Made by a program: the position numbers and the translations under genes. Shown piece after piece: positions 8,050-17,941 of a stretch of DNA of 64,000 bases. The notes under the pieces are model-generated. The model was not told the origin of the DNA. It saw only the letters and a program-made list of their open reading frames with translations, and searched no databases. The stretch spans positions 186,001-250,000 of the forward strand of contig NZ_JACGVC010000049.1 in NCBI RefSeq assembly GCF_014077005.1, in the 5' to 3' direction. Source of the DNA: Colwellia sp. MB3u-45. Its GTDB lineage: Bacteria > Pseudomonadota > Gammaproteobacteria > Enterobacterales > Alteromonadaceae. How positions within the stretch are numbered: the stretch's first letter is position 1; each line of letters starts with the position of its first letter.

Positions 8050-10794
8050 TTACTCTGGCGTATCGTCATTATTGAGTGTTGGCTCATCGCCTTCACTTTC
8101 GCTCTCTATATCAATATCAGTTTCAGGCGCGTTTACTTGCTCACCCTCTATGACTTGAATTGGCACTAGCTCGCCATCCTCGTTTTCTTCAAATACTTCA
8201 ACTTCTGCTATTTCATCAATACGTTGTAAGGCAACAACATGCTCACCTTCCATGGTACGAATGATACGAACACCTTGAGTATTACGACCAATAACACTAA
8301 CTTCACTAACACGAGTACGCACTAGGGTACCATTATCTGTGATCAGCATGATTTCGTCTTGTTCTTCAACTTGCACCGCGCCAACAACAGGGCCGTTGCG
8401 TTCGCTGACTTTAATTGAAACAACACCTTTAGTTGCACGACTCTTCGCAGGATACTCATCTAATGCCGTACGCTTACCGTAGCCATTTTCAGTAATGGTC
8501 ATGATTGGACCATCATTGGTAGGTACAATTAAAGAAACGACTTTTTGTTCACCCTCTAACTTGATACCACGAACACCAGTACCTGTACGACCAATAGGTT
8601 TTAATGCCCATTGCTCTAGACCTGTTTCAGGATCAATTTTTATTTCGCCTGTTTCACTGTCACGTCTTTTTTCATTAAAACGAACCACTTTACCAGCGTC
8701 AGAAAACAACATAATGTCGTTAGTTCCGTCAGTAATAGCAACACCAATGAGAGTATCATCATCACGTAAATTCAGCGCAATAATACCATTAGCACGTTGA
8801 TTTTTATAAGCGGTCAAAGCGGTTTTCTTCACCGTACCTGACGCTGTTGCCATAATGATGTATTTATCTTCTTCGTATTCGCGTACAGGTAAAATAGCCG
8901 TAATACGTTCACCTTTATCAAGCGGTAAAATATTAACGATTGGACGACCACGAGCGGTACGACTTGCTAATGGCAACTGGTATACTTTTAACCAATAAAG
9001 TTTACCGCGGTCAGAGAAACATAAAATGGTGTCATGTGTGTTGGCAATCAGTAAACGTTCAATGAAGTCTTCTTCTTTCATTTTCGTTGCTGCTTTACCT
9101 TTACCGCCGCGACGTTGCGCTTGATAATCACTTAATATTTGATACTTAACATAACCTTCATGAGAAAGCGTTACCACCACATCTTCTTCGGTGATCAAAT
9201 CTTCCATAGATAAGTCATGTGAGGCATTCGTAATTTCAGTGCGACGTTCATCACCAAATTCATCACGAATCGCTTCAAGCTCTTCACGAATAACTTCCAT
9301 TAAGCGAGAAGGTGTTGCCAAGATATAAAGTAATTCAGCAATTACATCCAATAATACCTTATATTCACTTAAAATTTTCTCGTGTTCTAAGCCCGTTAAC
9401 TTATGTAAACGTAAGTCAAGTATCGCCTGTGCTTGTGGTGGCGTTAAAAAATATTGTCCATCACGAATACCAAACTCTTCTTCAACCCACTCAGGACGTG
9501 CAGCGTCATCACCGGCAGCAGCTAACATGTCAGCCACAAGACCTAAGTCCCAGCCACAAGCTAATAATTGCTCTTTTGCTTCGCCTGGTGTTGGTGATTT
9601 TTTAATTAATGCGATAATCGGGTCGATGTTAGAAAGTGCAATCGACAAACCTTCCAATAAATGTGCGCGTTCTCGTGCTTTGCGCAATTCAAAGATAGTT
9701 CGGCGTGTTACCACTTCACGACGGTGTAAAACAAAGGCATCAATCATTTCACGCAGGTTAAATAGTTTAGGTTGACCGTTGGTCAATGCCACCATATTTA
9801 AACCAAATGAAACTTGCATTTGAGTAAGCTTATATAAGTTATTTAAGATAACTTCGCCCACTTCACCACGTTTCACTTCTATTACCATACGCATGCCGTC
9901 TTTATCAGACTCATCACGTAAAGCAGAAATACCTTCTAAACGTTTTTCTTTCACCAAGTCGGCCATTTTTTCAATCAAACGGGCCTTGTTAACTTGGTAA
10001 GGTAATTCGTAGACAACAATGGTTTCTTTACCCGACTTTTCATCAACTTCGATTCTAGCTCGAGCACGAATTTTAATTTTACCACGGCCGGTAAGATAAG
10101 CTTCTTGAATGCCCGCTCGACCACTGATAATACCCGCTGTTGGAAAGTCTGGACCGGGAATATATTCTAATAATTCTTCAAAGCTAATATCGTCATTTTC
10201 TATAACAGCTAAACAACCATTAATAACTTCAGTTAAGTTATGAGGAGGAATATTAGTTGCCATACCTACTGCGATACCTGAGGTACCATTGACCAGTAGG
10301 TTAGGAATGCGCGTTGGCATTACCGCTGGTATCATTTCTGTGCCATCGTAGTTGGCAACGTAATCAACAGTTTCCTTGTCTAAATCAGCCAAAATAGAAT
10401 GAGCGATTTTCGACATTCTAATTTCGGTATAACGCATAGCCGCTGCTGAATCACCATCAACAGAACCAAAGTTACCTTGGCCATCAACAAGCATGTAGCG
10501 TAATGAAAATGACTGCGCCATTCGAACAATAGTGTCATAAACAGCAGTATCACCATGTGGATGATACTTACCGATAACATCACCAACAACACGTGCTGAT
10601 TTTTTATACGGCTTGTTAAAGTCGTTACCCAACACGTTCATCGCAAAAAGTACGCGACGATGCACTGGCTTTAAGCCATCACGTACATCTGGTAATGCAC
10701 GACCTACGATTACACTCATCGCGTAATCTAAATAGGAGCTTTTTAGCTCGTCCTCAATATTGACAGGAGCAATATTATTCGCCAAATCGGTCAT
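8050..10794 (-). CDS. gyrA: DNA gyrase subunit A
   Basis: DNA-cleaving subunit of gyrase, which introduces negative supercoils. The 914-residue product aligns without gaps to E. coli numbering at the N-terminus: the catalytic tyrosine is Tyr122 in MRYTEIR and the quinolone region reads [10 protein letters not shown], giving Thr83 and Asp87. The GyrA-box QRRGGKG is present at the start of the C-terminal beta-pinwheel domain, and an acidic tail closes the protein. It is single and monocistronic with its own terminator. Thr83 is a Ser-to-Thr difference from E. coli; it is wild type in some species such as Pseudomonas aeruginosa. Confidence 0.97.
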   Translation of the reverse strand: MTDLANNIAPVNIEDELKSSYLDYAMSVIVGRALPDVRDGLKPVHRRVLFAMNVLGNDFNKPYKKSARVVGDVIGKYHPHGDTAVYDTIVRMAQSFSLRYMLVDGQGNFGSVDGDSAAAMRYTEIRMSKIAHSILADLDKETVDYVANYDGTEMIPAVMPTRIPNLLVNGTSGIAVGMATNIPPHNLTEVINGCLAVIENDDISFEELLEYIPGPDFPTAGIISGRAGIQEAYLTGRGKIKIRARARIEVDEKSGKETIVVYELPYQVNKARLIEKMADLVKEKRLEGISALRDESDKDGMRMVIEVKRGEVGEVILNNLYKLTQMQVSFGLNMVALTNGQPKLFNLREMIDAFVLHRREVVTRRTIFELRKARERAHLLEGLSIALSNIDPIIALIKKSPTPGEAKEQLLACGWDLGLVADMLAAAGDDAARPEWVEEEFGIRDGQYFLTPPQAQAILDLRLHKLTGLEHEKILSEYKVLLDVIAELLYILATPSRLMEVIREELEAIRDEFGDERRTEITNASHDLSMEDLITEEDVVVTLSHEGYVKYQILSDYQAQRRGGKGKAATKMKEEDFIERLLIANTHDTILCFSDRGKLYWLKVYQLPLASRTARGRPIVNILPLDKGERITAILPVREYEEDKYIIMATASGTVKKTALTAYKNQRANGIIALNLRDDDTLIGVAITDGTNDIMLFSDAGKVVRFNEKRRDSETGEIKIDPETGLEQWALKPIGRTGTGVRGIKLEGEQKVVSLIVPTNDGPIMTITENGYGKRTALDEYPAKSRATKGVVSIKVSERNGPVVGAVQVEEQDEIMLITDNGTLVRTRVSEVSVIGRNTQGVRIIRTMEGEHVVALQRIDEIAEVEVFEENEDGELVPIQVIEGEQVNAPETDIDIESESEGDEPTLNNDDTPE

Positions 10795-11264
10795 AAATTG
10801 ATGGTATCCCTTAACGTAAATCTAATTCAGAAAATTTCGAAATTATTATATTTATAATTAACACAGCATACTAGCATAAATATTTGTCATGCCCTACCGC
10901 TTTGTATGGCTTAATCTTGCCGTTAAAAAGGTAAAGTTTCAAGTAAATGCTCGATATTAACCACAACAATAATATGGATTTGATTTTAGAGGTATTTATC
11001 AGCTAAATTCAAGCGCCTATACCTAAAAATATTAGCGCTTATTAGGGTGTTAAACATATCTCATATTCAAGCACTTATTTTACCATCATTGTCATCGATA
11101 TACCTACGACCTGATTGAGAAAAAACAAAGCAATGTGCTACTAGCAATTAGATTACAAATAAAAAAATCACCTTTTTTGCTGTCGATTTAAGGTCAATCA
11201 ACTTTCACACTAGGCTTGCAGTAATTATTGCTTTAGAATCGACGATATTAAAAGACCAACAACG
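10795..11264. other. Divergent promoter region between gyrA and ubiG
   Basis: 470 bp with no supported gene. It must carry the gyrA promoter (minus) and the ubiG promoter (plus). The gyrA-proximal part (10840-10890) is very AT-rich. I do not see a convincing pair of promoter boxes on either strand. Confidence 0.5.
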
Positions 11265-11273
11265 ATGGTAGTT

Positions 11274-11978
11274 ATGTCTAATCCTTTAAACGTTAATCCA
11301 GACGAAATCGCTAAATTTGAACAAGTTGCTAGCCAATGGTGGGAACTTGATGGTGATTTTAAGCCTCTACACCAAATTAATCCTTTGCGACGACAGTTTA
11401 TTTGCCAGCATGTCGGCGATATTTCTGCAAAAAAAATAATTGATGTCGGTTGTGGTGGTGGTATTTTAGCAGAAAGCCTTGCACAACTTGGTGCAGATGT
11501 TACTGGCATTGATATGGGACAAGCGCCCTTAAATGTTGCCAAGCTGCATGCTTTAGAAGCCGGTGTTAGTGTCGACTATCAAAAAATAACCGCCGAAGAA
11601 AAAGCACAACAGCCACAACACTACGATGTGGTTACTTGCATGGAAATGCTCGAACATGTGCCTGATCCCGAATCTATTATAAAGGCCTGTGCACAAATGG
11701 TTAAACCCGGTGGCTTTGTTTTTTTCTCTACCCTGAATAAGTCATTAAAAGCCTATTTATTGGCGATAGTCGCAGCAGAGAAGATTTTGAAGCTTGTGCC
11801 TAATGGCACTCATGACCACAAGAGTTTTATTCGCCCATCAACATTAATAGCATGGGCTGAGTCGTATGAGCTGAAATGCATCGATGCCGCCGGTATTCAC
11901 TATAATCCGTTGACTGAAAATCATAAGTTAAACTCATCACTTGATGTCAACTATATTCTTTGCTGTCAACGCGTTTAA
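11274..11978 (+). CDS. ubiG: Ubiquinone biosynthesis O-methyltransferase
   Basis: SAM-dependent enzyme that carries out both O-methylations of ubiquinone synthesis. Motif I is [20 protein letters not shown] with acidic GIDMG after it, and the N-terminal [20 protein letters not shown] is diagnostic for UbiG. From ATG 11274 the protein has 234 residues; an in-frame ATG at 11265 would add three. Neither start has a strong ribosome-binding site. It lies directly upstream of the MupP/Gph-type phosphatase, the order also found in pseudomonads. Confidence 0.95.
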   Translation: MSNPLNVNPDEIAKFEQVASQWWELDGDFKPLHQINPLRRQFICQHVGDISAKKIIDVGCGGGILAESLAQLGADVTGIDMGQAPLNVAKLHALEAGVSVDYQKITAEEKAQQPQHYDVVTCMEMLEHVPDPESIIKACAQMVKPGGFVFFSTLNKSLKAYLLAIVAAEKILKLVPNGTHDHKSFIRPSTLIAWAESYELKCIDAAGIHYNPLTENHKLNSSLDVNYILCCQRV

Positions 11979-12103
11979 CTGTGCTAGCTTAACGCTGAAA
12001 CTGCCGTTTAAAATAGCATGGGTGCAAATTAACGCGTTAATAAAATTTTATTCTCGCCGCTACCCCGCAGATAAAAATAATTATAACGAAATAGAGCGAT
12101 ATT

Positions 12104-12781
12104 ATGTCAACTCCCCATCATTCCACTGTGCAACTTGCAAGTGTACTTTTTGATTTAGACGGCACACTGTTAGATACCGCTGATGATTTAGGCGCGGCAT
12201 TAAATCATGTTTTAAGCCATTACAATAAGCCAACTGTCGCCGCAAAAGATTATCGCCCTATTGCTTCAGACGGGGCTTTAGGATTACTAAACCTAGGTTT
12301 TGGCTCAGCCATTAAACAATATGACTATGAAATTTTACGTCAACAATTTCTCAATTACTATCAAGAAAATATTGCTGAGCATACCTGCCTGTATCCGGGC
12401 GTTGCTCAATTACTGAAAAAATTAGAAACCAACAATATACCTTGGGGTATTATCACCAATAAACCTGAGGGCTTAACAAAACTGCTTTTACCTTATTACC
12501 CTGAGTTGGCAAACTGTGCTGTTATGGTCGGGGGTGACACCTTAACTAAACGAAAGCCTGATCCTGAGCCAATATTACACGCTTGTCAGCAAATTAATGT
12601 TGATAATAAGCAGTGTTTTTATGTTGGCGATGCTCTACGTGATATCCAAGCCGGTAATAGCGCCGAAATGACTACGTTCGTGGCTAAATGGGGATATATT
12701 CTTAGCAACGAAAATTGTCAAACTTGGCAAGCAGATCATATCATCGCTACACCATTAGACCTACTCAGCTTTATTAACTGA
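12104..12781 (+). CDS. HAD-superfamily phosphatase, MupP/phosphoglycolate phosphatase type
   Basis: HAD hydrolase of 225 residues. Motif I is VLFDLDGTLLDT with the two catalytic aspartates, motif II is in WGIITNKP, motif III is the lysine of TKRKPDPEP, and motif IV is FYVGDALRDIQAG. The tail WGYI...WQADHII resembles MupP, the N-acetylmuramate 6-phosphate phosphatase of pseudomonads, whose gene also follows ubiG. MupP acts in peptidoglycan recycling with AmgK and MurU, which are not in this window. Generic Gph (2-phosphoglycolate phosphatase) is the main alternative. Family confidence is high; exact substrate is uncertain. Confidence 0.85.
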   Translation: MSTPHHSTVQLASVLFDLDGTLLDTADDLGAALNHVLSHYNKPTVAAKDYRPIASDGALGLLNLGFGSAIKQYDYEILRQQFLNYYQENIAEHTCLYPGVAQLLKKLETNNIPWGIITNKPEGLTKLLLPYYPELANCAVMVGGDTLTKRKPDPEPILHACQQINVDNKQCFYVGDALRDIQAGNSAEMTTFVAKWGYILSNENCQTWQADHIIATPLDLLSFIN

Positions 12782-13286
12782 TACTGAATTATTGACCGAT
12801 ACTGAATGATAAGCTGCACTACTTTGTTAGTTTCAGAGCAGCTTTACTTTGCTGATGACATTAAGCGATTAACTCGTTTTACTGACAGTAAATCTAGCCT
12901 AATACCAAATGAGTATAAATATTAAAAACAGCACGATTTCGTGGCTAACCCCTCCTCCTTATTCACTAGCGTTTTAATTAATAGCATCAAAATATCATCT
13001 ATTAGCGTTGATAAAATAATCATTCGTCAATTAATGCGCCCAAGAATCAATCAAAAATATAAGCCATTGAATATTAAGGTTTATATTTTTAATATTCTCT
13101 TTAGTCATATAAACTCTAAAAAATAACTTAAAATAATTTAGGGCTAAAAAAAAATTAAAATAACCGTTGCGTTTTAGAAAAATCAAAATTGAAAAGAGCT
13201 ACTAAGTTAGTTGTTACTAACAGAACTTTCACTGTCAAAAAAGCAACCAATATTCGACAACTTTTATTCTTGCAATATCACACAAA
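12782..13286. other. Long non-coding stretch before nrdA
   Basis: No supported gene. A weak stem AAGCTGC / GCAGCTT (12811-12844, 20-nt loop) could end the phosphatase transcript, and GATACTGAAT is repeated directly at 12780 and 12798. The remainder is AT-rich leader leading to the NrdR-box pair. Confidence 0.4.
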
Positions 13287-13333
13287 CCGCACTATCTTGT
13301 GATTAGTTTCTTAAAAACCCCAAGATATAGTGC
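13287..13333 (+). promoter_or_regulatory. Pair of NrdR boxes upstream of nrdA
   Basis: Two 16-bp sites, 13287-13302 (core CACTATCTTGTG) and 13318-13333 (core CAAGATATAGTG), match the known NrdR consensus acaCwAtATaTwGtgt apart from a few positions. Their starts are 31 bp apart, exactly three helical turns, as in characterised nrd promoters. This places nrdA-nrdB-yfaE under the ATP/dATP-sensing repressor NrdR; the nrdR gene is not in this window. Confidence 0.85.
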
Positions 13334-13459
13334 ATTTTTCATTCAAAGGTATTTTGAATGAAATACAATTTACCCTGTGTAAATATCATCTTGAGGCAAT
13401 TAACATTATATCCATCTATTTTGGGTATTTATAACAACAAACAGATTTACAGGTACTGC

Positions 13460-15730
13460 ATGACTAACAAACTTTTTGTCACAAAACGCAATGGTTCAAA
13501 AGAACTCATAGACTTAGAAAAAATCCATAAAGTAATTGCTTGGGCTGCTGAAGACCTAGACAATGTCTCGGTCTCTCAAGTTGAACTGAAGTCTCATATT
13601 CAGTTCTATGATGGTATTAAAACGTCTGATATTCATGAAACTATTATTAAAGCAGCGGCTGATTTGATCTCAGAAGAAACACCTGATTATCAATATTTAT
13701 CAGCGCGCTTAGCTATATTCCATTTGCGCAAAAAAGCATACGGTCAGTTTGAGCCACCTCAGCTTTACCCACATGTCGTACAACTAGTAGAGGCAGGTAA
13801 ATACGATCAGCATTTATTAATTGATTACACTGCTGACGAATTTGAACAGTTAGAAAGCTTTATGGACCACGGCCGTGATTTAAATTTCAGTTACGCAGCA
13901 GTAAAGCAGTTAGAAGGTAAATACCTAGTACAGAATCGTGTCACCGGTGAAATTTATGAAAGTGCACAATTTCTTTATATTTTAGTCGCAGCTTGTTTGT
14001 TCGCTAAATACCCGAAAGAAACGCGCTTAGATTATGTTAAAGGTTTTTATGATGCTATCTCTACCTTTAAAATTTCGTTGCCAACACCTATTATGGCCGG
14101 TGTACGTACCCCAACTCGTCAATTCTCATCATGTGTATTGATTGAGTGTGGCGATAGTTTAGATTCAATCAATGCCACCTCAAGTTCCATTGTTAAGTAT
14201 GTTTCTCAACGTGCTGGTATTGGTATCAATGCTGGTCGTATTCGCGCATTAGGCAGCACTATTCGCAATGGCGAAGCATTTCATACCGGTTGTATTCCAT
14301 TTTATAAGCACTTTCAAACCGCTGTGAAAAGTTGTTCACAAGGTGGTGTTCGTGGTGGTGCAGCGACCCTGTTCTATCCACTTTGGCATTTAGAAGTTGA
14401 AAGTTTACTCGTACTTAAAAATAACCGTGGTGTTGAAGAAAACCGCGTTCGTCATCTAGATTACGGCGTACAATTTAATAAATTAATGTACCAACGTTTG
14501 ATCAAAGGTCAATCTATTACTTTGTTTAGCCCAAGTGATGTACCTGGTTTATACGATGCATTCTTTGAAGATCAAGAAAAATTTGAAGCGCTTTATGTTC
14601 AATACGAAGCTGATGATTCAATTCGTAAAAAATGTATTAAAGCGATAGAACTGTTCACTTTATTTGCTCAAGAACGCGCCAGTACAGGTCGTATTTATTT
14701 ACAAAACGTTGATCACTGTAATACACATTCTCCATTTGACCCCACTGTGGCACCGATTCGTCAAAGTAATTTATGTCTAGAAATTGCCTTACCAACCAAG
14801 CCAATGGAAGATGTTAATGATCCCAATGGTGAAATTGCCCTATGTACATTATCAGCGTTTAACTTAGGTGCTATTAAAAGCCTTGACGAATTTGATGGTC
14901 TAGCTGACTTAGCCGTACGTGCTTTAGATAGCTTATTAGATTATCAAGATTACCCAGTTCCGGCAGCACATACCGCTACTATGGGGCGTCGTACATTAGG
15001 TATAGGTGTGATTAACTACGCTTATTACTTAGCAAAAAATGGGGTTTACTACTCAAACGGTAGTGCCAATAACTTAACTCATCGTACTTTTGAAGCGATT
15101 CAATACTACTTGCTAAAAGCGTCAAATCAGTTAGCTATTGAACGAGGTGCTTGCCCTAAATTTAATGAAACGCGTTTATCTCAAGGTATATTACCTATCG
15201 ATACTTACAAAAAAGAAATCGATAATGTTACCGCTGAACCCTTACATTTAGACTGGGAGTCGTTGCGCGCTAGTATTAAAAAACATGGCGTTAGAAACTC
15301 AACCGTATCAGCATTAATGCCGTCAGAAACCTCATCACAAATCTCTAATGCAACTAATGGCATTGAACCGCCTCGTGGTTTAATCAGTATTAAGGCCAGT
15401 AAAGATGGTGTTTTAAAGCAAGTTGTACCTGAATATGAAAAATTAAAAGATAATTATGAACTTCTTTGGAACATTCCAAGTAATGAAGGGTATCTACAAT
15501 TAGTTGGCATTATGCAAAAGTTTATCGATCAAACTATTTCAGCTAATACCAACTACGACCCTTCTCGTTTTGAAGGTGGCAAAGTGCCAATTAAACAAGT
15601 ATTAAAAGATATTTTAACCGCCTACAAGCTTGGTATTAAGACGATGTATTATCACAACACACGTGATGGTGCTGACGACAACCTAATAGAAGCTGAAGAC
15701 GATTGTGCCGGCGGCGCATGTAAGATATAA
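13460..15730 (+). CDS. nrdA: Class Ia ribonucleoside-diphosphate reductase, alpha subunit
   Basis: Catalytic subunit that reduces NDPs to dNDPs under aerobic conditions. From ATG 13460 (AGG five bases upstream) the protein has 756 residues, near E. coli NrdA (761). A longer reading from 13358 would translate through the leader and is unlikely. The N-terminal ATP-cone begins NKLFVTKRNGSKELIDLEK. The active-site motif SNLCLEI, the substrate-region cysteine in SSCVLIECGD and the C-terminal redox pair CAGGACKI are all present. NrdR boxes lie 130-170 bp upstream and an intrinsic terminator follows. Confidence 0.97.
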   Translation: MTNKLFVTKRNGSKELIDLEKIHKVIAWAAEDLDNVSVSQVELKSHIQFYDGIKTSDIHETIIKAAADLISEETPDYQYLSARLAIFHLRKKAYGQFEPPQLYPHVVQLVEAGKYDQHLLIDYTADEFEQLESFMDHGRDLNFSYAAVKQLEGKYLVQNRVTGEIYESAQFLYILVAACLFAKYPKETRLDYVKGFYDAISTFKISLPTPIMAGVRTPTRQFSSCVLIECGDSLDSINATSSSIVKYVSQRAGIGINAGRIRALGSTIRNGEAFHTGCIPFYKHFQTAVKSCSQGGVRGGAATLFYPLWHLEVESLLVLKNNRGVEENRVRHLDYGVQFNKLMYQRLIKGQSITLFSPSDVPGLYDAFFEDQEKFEALYVQYEADDSIRKKCIKAIELFTLFAQERASTGRIYLQNVDHCNTHSPFDPTVAPIRQSNLCLEIALPTKPMEDVNDPNGEIALCTLSAFNLGAIKSLDEFDGLADLAVRALDSLLDYQDYPVPAAHTATMGRRTLGIGVINYAYYLAKNGVYYSNGSANNLTHRTFEAIQYYLLKASNQLAIERGACPKFNETRLSQGILPIDTYKKEIDNVTAEPLHLDWESLRASIKKHGVRNSTVSALMPSETSSQISNATNGIEPPRGLISIKASKDGVLKQVVPEYEKLKDNYELLWNIPSNEGYLQLVGIMQKFIDQTISANTNYDPSRFEGGKVPIKQVLKDILTAYKLGIKTMYYHNTRDGADDNLIEAEDDCAGGACKI

Positions 15731-15740
15731 AGCACCAGCA

Positions 15741-15770
15741 GAGGAGAACACCTAGTTTTCCTCTTTTTTT
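15741..15770 (+). terminator. Intrinsic terminator between nrdA and nrdB
   Basis: Stem GAGGAGAAC / GTTTTCCTC (one G-T pair) followed by TTTTTTT. It starts 10 bp after the nrdA stop, inside the expected nrdAB operon, so it is probably a partial terminator that sets the nrdA:nrdB ratio. Confidence 0.8.
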
Positions 15771-15830
15771 GCCAATTTATATATCTGGCATAAAAACTAA
15801 TAAAAATCAGCTTAATTACTATTAAAAGAT

Positions 15831-15860
15831 GAAATATCGCGCCTCAAACGGCGCTATTTC
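15831..15860 (+). promoter_or_regulatory. Hairpin just before the nrdB ribosome-binding site
   Basis: GAAATA(TC)GCGCC pairs with GGCGCTATTTC around a 6-nt loop, leaving a 2-nt bulge. It ends right before TAGGAGAT, the nrdB Shine-Dalgarno. It may protect a processed nrdB mRNA end or affect translation. Confidence 0.6.
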
Positions 15861-15872
15861 TAGGAGATATAA

Positions 15873-17003
15873 ATGTCGTACACTACGTTTAACCAAACAG
15901 CTAACAATGCCTTGTTAGAGCCAATGTTTTTGGGAAACAGTGTTAATATTGCACGATACGATCAACAACGTTTTATGGCGTTTGAAAAACTGATCGAAAA
16001 ACAATTATCATTTTTTTGGCGTCCAGAAGAAATTGACGTATCAAAAGACCGTGCCGATTGGCAGAGTCTAACTGACTCTGAAAAACATATTTTTATATCT
16101 AATTTAAAATATCAAACGTTACTCGATTCAATAACGGCACGTTCAGTTAACACGATATTATTGCCACTAGTTTCATTGCCTGAAGTCGAAACATGGATTG
16201 AAACTTGGGCTTTTAGTGAAACTATTCATTCTCGCTCATACACTCACATTTTACGTAATTTATTTACTGACCCTAGTGAAGTGTTTGACGACATCATGGT
16301 GAATCCGTCAATTTTGAAGCGTGCTACCAGCATCGCAAAGTATTTTGACTCGGTTATTATCACCACACAATTATTACAGTCGCAAGGCCCAGGTAGTTAT
16401 CAGGTTGAAGGTAAAACTATCGAGGTTAGCGAACGTAAATTGAAAGAGCGACTATATTTAGCCATTTGTTCGGTCAATGCCTTAGAAGCTATTCGTTTTT
16501 ATATTAGTTTTGCTTGTTCTTTCGCCTTTGCAGAACGTGAGTTACTTGAAGGTAATGCAAAAATCATTAAACTTATTGCCCGAGACGAAGCACTGCATTT
16601 AACCGGTACACAACATATTCTTAATAACTGGATGTCAGGTCGAGACGACCCTGAAATGCAAGAAATTTCTAAAACCTTGCGTGAAGAAGGTAAAGAAATT
16701 TTCATGGATGTGGTAGAGCAAGAAAAAGAATGGGCTGATTATCTATTTAAAGACGGCTCAATGATTGGTCTTAACGCTGCTATCTTAAAGCAATACATTG
16801 AATATATTAGTAATCAACGTTTAACTGCCATTGGCTTTGATGCACCATTTGATATAAAAAGTAACCCATTACCTTGGATGAATTCCTATTTAGTGAGTGA
16901 CAATGTACAAGTAGCGCCACAAGAAACTGAAATTTCTAGCTACTTAGTTGGACAAGTTGACTCATCAGTATCAAGTGATGATTTTGACGACTTCGATTTA
17001 TAA
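15873..17003 (+). CDS. nrdB: Class Ia ribonucleoside-diphosphate reductase, beta subunit
   Basis: Holds the diiron-tyrosyl radical cofactor used by NrdA. The 376 residues equal the E. coli NrdB length. The N-terminus [19 protein letters not shown], the segment [16 protein letters not shown], the diiron ligand region [17 protein letters not shown] (which carries the radical tyrosine) and [15 protein letters not shown] are all intact. A TAGGAGAT ribosome-binding site precedes ATG 15873. It lies between nrdA and the ferredoxin gene yfaE, which it nearly touches (12-bp gap). Confidence 0.97.
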   Translation: MSYTTFNQTANNALLEPMFLGNSVNIARYDQQRFMAFEKLIEKQLSFFWRPEEIDVSKDRADWQSLTDSEKHIFISNLKYQTLLDSITARSVNTILLPLVSLPEVETWIETWAFSETIHSRSYTHILRNLFTDPSEVFDDIMVNPSILKRATSIAKYFDSVIITTQLLQSQGPGSYQVEGKTIEVSERKLKERLYLAICSVNALEAIRFYISFACSFAFAERELLEGNAKIIKLIARDEALHLTGTQHILNNWMSGRDDPEMQEISKTLREEGKEIFMDVVEQEKEWADYLFKDGSMIGLNAAILKQYIEYISNQRLTAIGFDAPFDIKSNPLPWMNSYLVSDNVQVAPQETEISSYLVGQVDSSVSSDDFDDFDL

Positions 17004-17015
17004 TTTATAGTATTG

Positions 17016-17273
17016 ATGGCTTTTAATATTACCGTCGAGGGACGGAAGATAATGTTCCTCGATGAAGACAAAAATATTCTCAATGCGTTAGAAAGAAAAA
17101 ATATTGACTCACAGTTTCATTGCCGAGATGGCTTTTGTGGTACTTGTCGTTGTTTGTTAAAAAAAGGCACGGTTGAGTACGCTCAATTCCCCTTGGCTTT
17201 TATCGGCGACAATGAAATTCTCACTTGCTGTTCAACACCTACCAGCGATATAGAGATAGATATACACGGCTAA
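17016..17273 (+). CDS. yfaE: 2Fe-2S ferredoxin-like protein for NrdB cofactor maintenance
   Basis: Small [2Fe-2S] ferredoxin known in E. coli to supply electrons for repair of the NrdB diiron-tyrosyl cofactor. The product is 85 residues with the cluster motif CRDGFCGTCRC followed by a distant cysteine in ILTCCSTP. ATG 17016 is preferred to a TTG one codon earlier. Position 12 bp after nrdB matches the conserved nrdAB-yfaE operon. Confidence 0.92.
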   Translation: MAFNITVEGRKIMFLDEDKNILNALERKNIDSQFHCRDGFCGTCRCLLKKGTVEYAQFPLAFIGDNEILTCCSTPTSDIEIDIHG

Positions 17274-17312
17274 GTTTCGCCGCTGTAAGATTAAGATTTT
17301 ATGATAGTCGAA

Positions 17313-17340
17313 CTTGGCGTTGTGGTATAACAACGCCAAG
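17313..17340 (+). terminator. Hairpin after yfaE
   Basis: Perfect 11-bp stem CTTGGCGTTGT / ACAACGCCAAG with a 6-nt loop, 40 bp past the yfaE stop. The following bases are not T-rich, so termination may be weak or Rho-assisted. Confidence 0.6.
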
Positions 17341-17560
17341 CTTGATGTTGAACATATTGTTAAATAATTTCTTCAATGTCATCAAAATTAAAATTGATCA
17401 AATCAGAAGTTAAATAAAAATTTGGCTTCTTTTCGCTAAACAAAGCCTTGTCTCAGCCAAGCATTGAAAAACCTAATAGACCTAACTACCCAGCTATTTT
17501 CTCTCACATCAACACTCTCATCTAAATCGGTCATAATACCCAAACTCCATTGGGCTATAT

Positions 17561-17926
17561 TTACTTAACAACAATAGTGCCGTTATACATTTTCATCTGA
17601 CAATGAAAGGCATATTCACCTTTTTTCATCGCTGGTAATTGTACTGAAAACGCTTTATTTAACGGTAAATCTGCACTAATTTCTAAATCAGGAAATAGCA
17701 CAGTGGCCGCACAAGGACTCGCATCTTTGCGAATAAATGTAATGACCAGTGGTTTGTCTTCAAGCAATGAAATATGTGCCGGTTGATAAATTCCGTCTGC
17801 AACCACTACCGTTATTTCACTTTTATATTGTTCATCACTCACCTGAGTTGATGGCGCTTTGTATAACCAAAACCACCAAATAATTAACACAATTAACCCT
17901 AAGCCCACTAAATTGATTATTAACAT
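17561..17926 (-). CDS. Membrane-anchored cupredoxin-like copper protein
   Basis: 121 residues with one N-terminal membrane segment (about 3-23) and a periplasmic cupredoxin-type beta domain. Likely copper ligands are the cysteine of SPCAATVLFPD and the cluster FHCQMKMYNG near the C-terminus, an arrangement like plastocyanin/EfeO-type domains. It starts 15 bp after copA, so it is the last gene of the merR-copA operon. A role in handing over or buffering periplasmic copper exported by CopA is inferred from position. No named family member is recognised. Confidence 0.8.
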   Translation of the reverse strand: MLIINLVGLGLIVLIIWWFWLYKAPSTQVSDEQYKSEITVVVADGIYQPAHISLLEDKPLVITFIRKDASPCAATVLFPDLEISADLPLNKAFSVQLPAMKKGEYAFHCQMKMYNGTIVVK

Positions 17927-17941
17927 ATTGCTCTCCTTAAC

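Noticed and set aside
12941-13126. 61-codon reading frame in the leader region of nrdA
   Set aside because: No ribosome-binding site, low-complexity Ile/Ser/Lys composition and no recognisable domain; it lies in AT-rich non-coding DNA.
13358-13459. Upstream extension of nrdA to an ATG at 13358
   Set aside because: It would add 34 residues absent from the NrdA family and begins only 25 bp after the NrdR boxes. ATG 13460 has a ribosome-binding site and gives the normal length.
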